From positions 62,001 to 126,000 of the forward strand of contig JADJBU010000022.1 in NCBI GenBank assembly GCA_016703605.1: a stretch of DNA of 64,000 bases, written 5' to 3'. The translations under genes were made by a program, and so were the position numbers. Shown in pieces: positions 59,313 through 64,000 of this stretch. Each line of letters starts with the position of its first letter. The first letter of the stretch is position 1. Under the pieces are notes generated by a model that worked only from the letters and a program-made list of their open reading frames with translations, did not search any database and was not told where the DNA came from. This stretch comes from Candidatus Villigracilis adiacens (GTDB lineage Bacteria > Chloroflexota > Anaerolineae > Anaerolineales > Villigracilaceae).

Positions 59313-61823
59313 TTACGGCAGAAACACCGAATACTCCGAAACGTAATCACCGGCGGGATAGTCGCCCATCCCGTCGTTGATGGGGGTCTTGAAGGTGGCA
59401 AAGGTTGCCAGGTGATGTTCGCCGGGTTTCCAATCCGAGAGGGCGGTGTAGATCACACGGCATTGGGTATCGCCCGAGGGCAGGTCGGCGGTTACGAATT
59501 TATCGAGCGGAACCGACTCGCCGTTCAACTCGAAGCGCACTTCGATCTGGCTGAAATTCTGGTCGAGGATTTCGGTGGTGGTGGTACACCAGAAGTAACC
59601 CCAGATCAAAGTTTCAGACTTGGTCAGGGGAACGGTGTAGGCAAAAACGCCCGGCACAGACACTTCCTCGGCCGCGTATTGTTCGCGCGCCTTATCCTCC
59701 AGGAACGCCGCGCCCGATGAGAAGGCATTGTCTGCCTCTTCCTGCGAAGCGATCTTCGGCGGCGCGGAAGGAGTCACGCCCGCGCCCTTTGGCTGGCTGA
59801 TGACTTTCTCTGCCGCTTCAAGGATGACATCCTCGCCCGCCAGTTCGCGTTCGAAGGATTCGACCGTCACCGGCACGCGCACATCCGGCTCGACCCCGCT
59901 GCCTTCGATGTGGATATTCCCATCCGCATCCATTTCGCGGGTGATGGTCATCTGCACGTAGGTGTCTTCCGGCATCATAAAGGCTTCCACCGCCCCGCCG
60001 CCGCCCGAGGTGGAGTATTGACCCACAATCGTCGCGCGGTCGTTGATCGTCATGGCGTAGGAGAAGAATTCACAGGCGCTCACGCAAGCCGGTCCCACCA
60101 TCACCACCACAGGACCCGCATATTGCAAGCCTTCGCGCGGGGGAATCATCAACGCTTCGCTGTCGGGGTCGGTGTAGAACTCCCCGGTCGCTTCATCGTA
60201 AGCCGCGCTGATGCCTGTGAGCAATTCTTCATCGAAGAAATAAGCAGCCATCTGGTCTGCCAGCCAGCCGTCGCCGCCGCCGTTGTGGCGCATGTCGAGA
60301 ATCACGCCCGGCACTTCGTTATCGTTGAAGTATTGAAGCGCATATTCCCAAGCCTGAATTGACAACACGGCATTTTCAGAAAAGCTGCTGATCTTGATGT
60401 AGCCGTATCCGCTCGGCAGGATTTCAAAATCCACCGGCAGCGAGGTCTCCGGCTCGCCGGCGTAGAAGGAGGTGATGCCGAAACTATCCCTCTCGGAAAC
60501 CACGGCAAGGGCCGCAGATTGCTCCGCGCCGCCCGGGTTCACAAAGGTTACATCCACTTCGCCCTTCTCAGTCCTGAAGCGGGTGGCATAACGCAGCTGC
60601 TGAAGGCGCTTCGCTTCCATATTGCTGAAAGGCGAAGACCACGGCACAACCGCGGAAACAAACTCATCAACCGGCTGACCATCAAAAGAAACGATCTCCG
60701 CGCCGAAAAGGATGCCCGCATCGTCCGCCGGGCTGCCCGGGGTCACATACCGGGCAACGATCACCCCGTCGGTGGTTTCACCCAGCGCAAGGCCGATGCC
60801 GCCCGCAATGTCCGCGGCAAAGTCATCGTTGAGCGCGGTCGTATCCATGCCGATATGCGTATCGGGGATCGACCAGAGGAAATCGCGCAAAGCCAGCGCA
60901 AAGGCATGGGCGTCGTCCGCCTTCTCGGCTTCTTCAAAGCGCGGACGGAACTCCTTCTCGCGCTCATCCCAATCAATATCCTTGAATTCGGTAAAGGAAT
61001 ATTCCCTGCGGAACTTGTCCAGCATCGCGTCGAAGGCTTCGGTATAAGACATCTGCGTGAAATCGTCGAGCGCCGCGTCTTCAGGTTCGTACAGGTCGAG
61101 CGTCGGGCTTTCGGAGCGATCAACGACAAACGGCGACTGATCCATATCGACCACAGACCAGCCCGCGGGCAGGTCCATGAGCGGGTCGTCATCCGTGAAC
61201 AGTTCTTCATCCGCGCCGAAATCGGAAGGGAATTGCTGTTCGTTATCGGGCGCATAAACGAGATACTGCCCGCCAAATACTTCGAGATAGGTATCGCTGT
61301 CACTGCTCACCCGGGTCGAAGCGTACGCGCCAGACCAGCCCCCGCCGTACAGGTCGCGCCGTTCGAGATACGGGTCGCCCCAGGTATTCGTCCAATACGC
61401 CACCGCGAAGATCATCACGCCGGTATCGTCCGCGCCGTCGTGATCCACATCGTTCAGCACGCCTCTCGGTTCGTCTGGCAGAGTCAGCGAATAGGTGAAC
61501 GGCGACGTATAAAAATCCGAGGTGATCTGCGCCAGCACCTGCGACTCGACCGGCATCAGGAATTTGCGGTCACGGTTGACAAAGCCCGCCTGGTCTTCCA
61601 AAATGATCACCGGCTGGGCAACCCCCAGCGTAAAGAACAGGTTGGTATATTCCACCTTGCCCGTCACAACCGTGGGGCCATCGCCCGCGGGGATTTGCTC
61701 GAGAGCGGGTTCGGTCGCCTGCTCTTCTCCGCCAGAGATCGGGCTTAACCCGCCGCATGCGTTAAGAGCCAGGCTTAGAACAACCAACCCCGCTGCCAGC
61801 AAGTAAAACTTCTTCGTTTTCAT
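59313..61823 (-). CDS. S41-family (C-terminal processing) serine protease lipoprotein
   Basis: An 836-residue secreted protease. Lipobox is LNAC (Cys23). Residues about 50-260 are an unassigned beta-rich domain that includes an EF-hand-like acidic loop (DVDHDGADD). A helical cap, a PDZ domain (YVTPGSPADDAGILFG), and the S41 core follow: GYGYIKISSF, VILDMRHNGGGD and the nucleophile in GPACVSACEFFSYAM. Ser is followed by a GGGG-rich loop (STSGGGGAVEAF). A further C-terminal beta domain of about 130 residues ends the protein. Cleaves C termini or peptides outside the cell. Confidence 0.93.
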   Translation of the reverse strand: MKTKKFYLLAAGLVVLSLALNACGGLSPISGGEEQATEPALEQIPAGDGPTVVTGKVEYTNLFFTLGVAQPVIILEDQAGFVNRDRKFLMPVESQVLAQITSDFYTSPFTYSLTLPDEPRGVLNDVDHDGADDTGVMIFAVAYWTNTWGDPYLERRDLYGGGWSGAYASTRVSSDSDTYLEVFGGQYLVYAPDNEQQFPSDFGADEELFTDDDPLMDLPAGWSVVDMDQSPFVVDRSESPTLDLYEPEDAALDDFTQMSYTEAFDAMLDKFRREYSFTEFKDIDWDEREKEFRPRFEEAEKADDAHAFALALRDFLWSIPDTHIGMDTTALNDDFAADIAGGIGLALGETTDGVIVARYVTPGSPADDAGILFGAEIVSFDGQPVDEFVSAVVPWSSPFSNMEAKRLQQLRYATRFRTEKGEVDVTFVNPGGAEQSAALAVVSERDSFGITSFYAGEPETSLPVDFEILPSGYGYIKISSFSENAVLSIQAWEYALQYFNDNEVPGVILDMRHNGGGDGWLADQMAAYFFDEELLTGISAAYDEATGEFYTDPDSEALMIPPREGLQYAGPVVVMVGPACVSACEFFSYAMTINDRATIVGQYSTSGGGGAVEAFMMPEDTYVQMTITREMDADGNIHIEGSGVEPDVRVPVTVESFERELAGEDVILEAAEKVISQPKGAGVTPSAPPKIASQEEADNAFSSGAAFLEDKAREQYAAEEVSVPGVFAYTVPLTKSETLIWGYFWCTTTTEILDQNFSQIEVRFELNGESVPLDKFVTADLPSGDTQCRVIYTALSDWKPGEHHLATFATFKTPINDGMGDYPAGDYVSEYSVFLP

Positions 61824-61854
61824 CCTTCAGCCTCCTTGATAAACTTTAGGGCAT

Positions 61855-61860
61855 TATAAT
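61855..61860 (+). promoter_or_regulatory. -10 box, probably leaderless
   Basis: TATAAT followed by CTCCCGC (7 nt) and the ATG at 61868. No Shine-Dalgarno sequence. Divergent from the S41 gene. Confidence 0.6.
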
Positions 61861-61867
61861 CTCCCGC

Positions 61868-62197
61868 ATGGCAAACTTGGCAGAGGAAATTCAAAACGAA
61901 TTCGACCGGGCATTAAAAGCCAGGGCAAACGGCAACGAGGGTCAGGCAAGGGTCTGCGCGCGCCGCGCGGCTGGAATTGCAATTCGGGAATATCTCGTCC
62001 GCGGCGGGATTCGCCCCCCAAGCCGCTCCGCCCACGACCTGCTGAATCTCATCAAGGAGCAGGCGGCTCTTCCCCCCGACCTGAAATTGGTCGCCGACCA
62101 TCTGACCTTGCGCGTCACCGAAGAATTCAAACTGCCCATCGAAGCCGACCTCGTGGCGGAGTCGAAATTGCTCTGCGACTGGCTGTCGAAGAATTAA
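61868..62197 (+). CDS. HEPN-like helical protein
   Basis: A 109-residue alpha-helical protein. RVCARRAAGIAIREYLV and RSAHDLLNLIKEQ resemble HEPN domains, which occur in toxins, RNases and abortive systems; the canonical RxxxxH ribonuclease motif is not visible. No antitoxin-like or nucleotidyltransferase gene is beside it. The gene is isolated, with a leaderless-type promoter and a strong terminator after it. Confidence 0.75.
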   Translation: MANLAEEIQNEFDRALKARANGNEGQARVCARRAAGIAIREYLVRGGIRPPSRSAHDLLNLIKEQAALPPDLKLVADHLTLRVTEEFKLPIEADLVAESKLLCDWLSKN

Positions 62198-62208
62198 TCG
62201 CGCCGCAT

Positions 62209-62261
62209 CAAGGCAAATAAAAAGCCTTTGGAGAAATTCCAAAGGCTTTTTATTTGCCTTG
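62209..62261. terminator. Bidirectional terminator with 24-bp stem
   Basis: Positions 62209-62232 and 62238-62261 are exact complements around the loop GAAAT; the stem includes AAAAAGCC/GGCTTTTT, giving T-runs in both directions. It separates the HEPN-like gene from the minus-strand sigma operon. Confidence 0.92.
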
Positions 62262-62294
62262 CGGTAGAACAAGTCTATAGACTTGTTCTACCGC
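62261..62294. repeat. Perfect 34-bp palindrome at a gene end
   Basis: GCGGTAGAACAAGTCTA and its exact complement, with no loop. It touches the terminator above and covers the last codons and stop of the minus-strand 92-residue protein, whose C-terminal RGRTSL is read from it. The GCGGTA ends recall the branched repeat at 2639 and 19279. Confidence 0.9.
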
Positions 62295-62553
62295 GCCCGG
62301 CGAAATAATAGAATGCCCGCGCAATCGTAACCAGGATCAACATGCCGGAAAGCACGCCGCCAAAGACGTAGAACAACCTGCGCCAATCCGAAAGCCGGAG
62401 CGTGATCTCGGAACGCGTCGGCATCTGGACACGGCTTCTCAGGCGTTCGACCATGCCGCTCGGAGGCGGCACCCGCTTCAAGGTCCGCGAGAGATGCGTC
62501 TCGAGGGATTGCAGGGCGGGTTTTTGGGAGTGGGAAGTCCGGGCGTCGCTCAT
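62275..62553 (-). CDS. Small membrane protein, 92 residues
   Basis: A basic, helical N-terminal part (LQSLETHLSRTLKRVPPPSGM) followed by one membrane helix (about 67-86, VFGGVLSGMLILVTIARAF). Amphipathic N terminus plus one span is reminiscent of anti-sigma or regulator proteins, but no zinc-anti-sigma motif is present. It starts 4 bp after the degV stop and is the third gene of the sigma-factor operon, which makes a regulatory role plausible. The last codons lie inside a perfect palindrome. Confidence 0.65.
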   Translation of the reverse strand: MSDARTSHSQKPALQSLETHLSRTLKRVPPPSGMVERLRSRVQMPTRSEITLRLSDWRRLFYVFGGVLSGMLILVTIARAFYYFAGRGRTSL

Positions 62554-62557
62554 GGTC

Positions 62558-63409
62558 TTATTCAGCAGGATACAGCACCAAGCCCACCGTGCCGGGACCG
62601 AAGTTGATGGCAAGCGAGATGGCGAGGTCTGCCATGTAGGTTTCCTTGACGTTGAAATGTTTCTTCGCCTCTTCGAGCAGAGTCTTGCAGGAGGCTTCAT
62701 CACGCGCGTGGACTCCGCCCATGTAAACGGGCGCGTCGCCGACAGCCTGTTTGCCAAGTTCGATCACGCGTTCGATGGCAACCTTCCGCGCGCGGACGCG
62801 GTCCACCATGTCCACCACACCGTCCTTCAACAGGGCAATCGGTTTGACGTTGAGAAGCGAAGCCATCGCCGCCGAAAGCGTACCGACGCGCCCGCTGCGC
62901 TTGGCATATTCAAGCGTATCGAGAGTCAGGATGACATGCGTCTTGCTGCGAACGTCTTCGATGAACTTGACGATCTCATCCACGCTTTTCCCGGCGCGTT
63001 CCATCACGCGGGCGGAGCGGCACATGAACGCCGTGCCCATCGAGCCGCACAGGGTATCGATGGGGACGACATTATAGGTTCCCTTCAATTCCTCCGCCGC
63101 CGAAACCGACGAAGCATACGTGCCGGAGAGTTTGCTGGTGATGTGGATCGAAAGGATGGTGTCGCCGGGCTGGGCGATCTTTTTGTAGAATTCGACGAAT
63201 TGATGCGGGGAGGGCTGTGAGGTCTTGGGATGAGGGAGGTTCTTGCCGTCGATCAGTTTGTAGAAGCCGTCCAGGTCGAGTTCGACATCCTGAATGTAGG
63301 TTTTTTCCTCTCCAAAATGCACGTTGATGGGGATGCGTTGGATGTCGTATTCCTTGTACCACTCTGCGGGGATGTCCACTGCGCCGTCTGTTACGATCCG
63401 TACTGCCAT
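62558..63409 (-). CDS. DegV-family fatty-acid-binding protein
   Basis: A 283-residue DegV protein. Family segments: IVTDGAVDIPAEWYKEY, INVHFGEEKTYIQDV, PHPKTSQPSPHQF, ILSIHITSKLSGTYASS, the central GSMGTAFMCRSARVMERAG, and GVVDMVDRVRARKVAIERV. DegV homologs bind a fatty acid, and in some bacteria (FakB) present it to a kinase for phosphorylation; no FakA gene is here. GGAGAG precedes the ATG, which lies 3 bp after the sigma-factor stop. Confidence 0.92.
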   Translation of the reverse strand: MAVRIVTDGAVDIPAEWYKEYDIQRIPINVHFGEEKTYIQDVELDLDGFYKLIDGKNLPHPKTSQPSPHQFVEFYKKIAQPGDTILSIHITSKLSGTYASSVSAAEELKGTYNVVPIDTLCGSMGTAFMCRSARVMERAGKSVDEIVKFIEDVRSKTHVILTLDTLEYAKRSGRVGTLSAAMASLLNVKPIALLKDGVVDMVDRVRARKVAIERVIELGKQAVGDAPVYMGGVHARDEASCKTLLEEAKKHFNVKETYMADLAISLAINFGPGTVGLVLYPAE

Positions 63410-63412
63410 GGT

Positions 63413-63985
63413 TCACTCTCCTTCAAGGTTTAGGTTTTGATCTTCCAGTTGATCTCGAAGCGCCAGCAAAGTGCGATGGTAAAGGCTCTTCACGGCTCCT
63501 TCGCTTCTACCCATGATTTTGCCGATCTCGGCATTCGACATGTCTTCGACGAATTTCAGGATGAGCAAATTCTGTCTTTCCGGCGGAAGTTTGCGAATCA
63601 TCCTCAACAGCGCATCCTGCTCCTGCGAACGGACGAGGTTCCGTTCGGGGTGGTCGCCCCTGGTCGGCAGGACGGGCATGTCGTCTATCGGAATTTCCTG
63701 TTTGCGGCTGCGGTCGCGGTGCCAGTTCGCCACCAGGTTATGCGCGATGCGGTACAGCCACGCCGAGAACGGCACACCCCGGTCGGTGTAATTGCGGATG
63801 TGGTTCATCGCCCGCTGGAATACGCGCGCCGTCAGGTCTTCCGCATCATGCTGATTCCCGGTGCGATAATACACATAGTTGAAAATGCGTTCGGCGTAGC
63901 GTTCGTACAAACGCCCAAACGCATCCCGGTCGCCTTGTGAAGCAAGGGCAAGCACCTGCTCTTCGTTGTATTCCGTATCCGACAA
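63413..63985 (-). CDS. RNA polymerase sigma factor, sigma-70/ECF type
   Basis: A 190-residue two-domain sigma factor. Region 2 is FGRLYERYAERIFNYVYYRTG followed by DAEDLTARVFQRAMNHI and FSAWLYRIAHNLVANWHRD (each quoted in part), region 4 is LPPERQNLLILKFVEDMSNA with the helix-turn-helix IGKIMGRSEGAVKSLYHRTL. It carries no region 1 or 3, so it is ECF-like. The start is a TTG at 63985, close to the window edge, and an upstream start cannot be excluded. It is the first gene of an operon with degV and a small membrane protein. Confidence 0.88.
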   Translation of the reverse strand: MSDTEYNEEQVLALASQGDRDAFGRLYERYAERIFNYVYYRTGNQHDAEDLTARVFQRAMNHIRNYTDRGVPFSAWLYRIAHNLVANWHRDRSRKQEIPIDDMPVLPTRGDHPERNLVRSQEQDALLRMIRKLPPERQNLLILKFVEDMSNAEIGKIMGRSEGAVKSLYHRTLLALRDQLEDQNLNLEGE

Positions 63986-64000
63986 GTTAAAAACCTTACC

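Overview
The window is a GC-rich (roughly 55-60 percent by eye), densely coded bacterial chromosome segment with short intergenic gaps. Its protein families (Ser/Thr/Pro-linked lipoproteins, a glycosyltransferase fused to NHL repeats, GYPI-type repeat proteins, LysM/zinc-ribbon proteins) and its abundant palindromic intergenic repeats look like Chloroflexota, most likely an anaerolineal bacterium. This placement is inference from protein character; no rRNA is present. No rRNA operon, CRISPR array, prophage or transposase gene was seen.

Layout. 1-9.9 kb: DNA polymerase I (5' end outside the window), a putative metallopeptidase, a DsbA-cyclophilin lipoprotein, TrmI, a zinc-ribbon protein and a Nudix hydrolase on the plus strand, then a minus-strand EEP nuclease/lipoprotein/methyltransferase operon. 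10-11.6 kb: an M20 peptidase lacking its N terminus, abutting an initiator tRNA gene interrupted by a 240-nt group I intron. 11.7-22.3 kb: a large glycosyltransferase-NHL protein, sucCD, acpP, type 2 IPP isomerase, and a CoA-transferase whose subunits flank an alpha/beta hydrolase. 22.3-28.1 kb: a membrane protein pair, a HAD phosphatase, a STAS protein, rarA and a small phosphatase. 28.5-39.3 kb: a minus-strand block (antiporter, GNAT, moeA, UbiA-like enzyme, an AT-rich restriction-modification island with a frameshifted methyltransferase, aminotransferase, DinB, membrane glycosyltransferase, SDR). 39.5-46.2 kb: a methyltransferase, tRNA-Arg(UCG), beta-CASP nuclease, RNase D, acyltransferase, GNAT, stomatin and NfeD. 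46.4-56.7 kb: wecC-wecB, an envelope protein, a PyrK-like protein, a prohibitin-like protein, selD encoding selenocysteine, a deaminase, a CorC transporter and a LysM protein. 56.7-64 kb: a lipoprotein, M32 carboxypeptidase, S41 protease, a HEPN-like protein, and a sigma factor/DegV/membrane protein operon.

Three things stand out. First, the initiator tRNA carries what looks like a complete group I intron spliced after U33. Second, selD has an in-frame UGA aligned with the catalytic cysteine of SelD, followed by a bacterial SECIS-like hairpin, so its true start lies about 150 nt upstream of the longest uninterrupted frame. Third, repeats are pervasive: a MITE-like element with 13-bp inverted ends and an 8-bp target duplication, two repeat families inserted in frame within moeA, a branched palindrome present twice, and 7-8-bp tandem arrays sitting on gene boundaries. 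Several promoters place a TATAAT-like box 6-7 nt before an ATG, suggesting leaderless transcripts.
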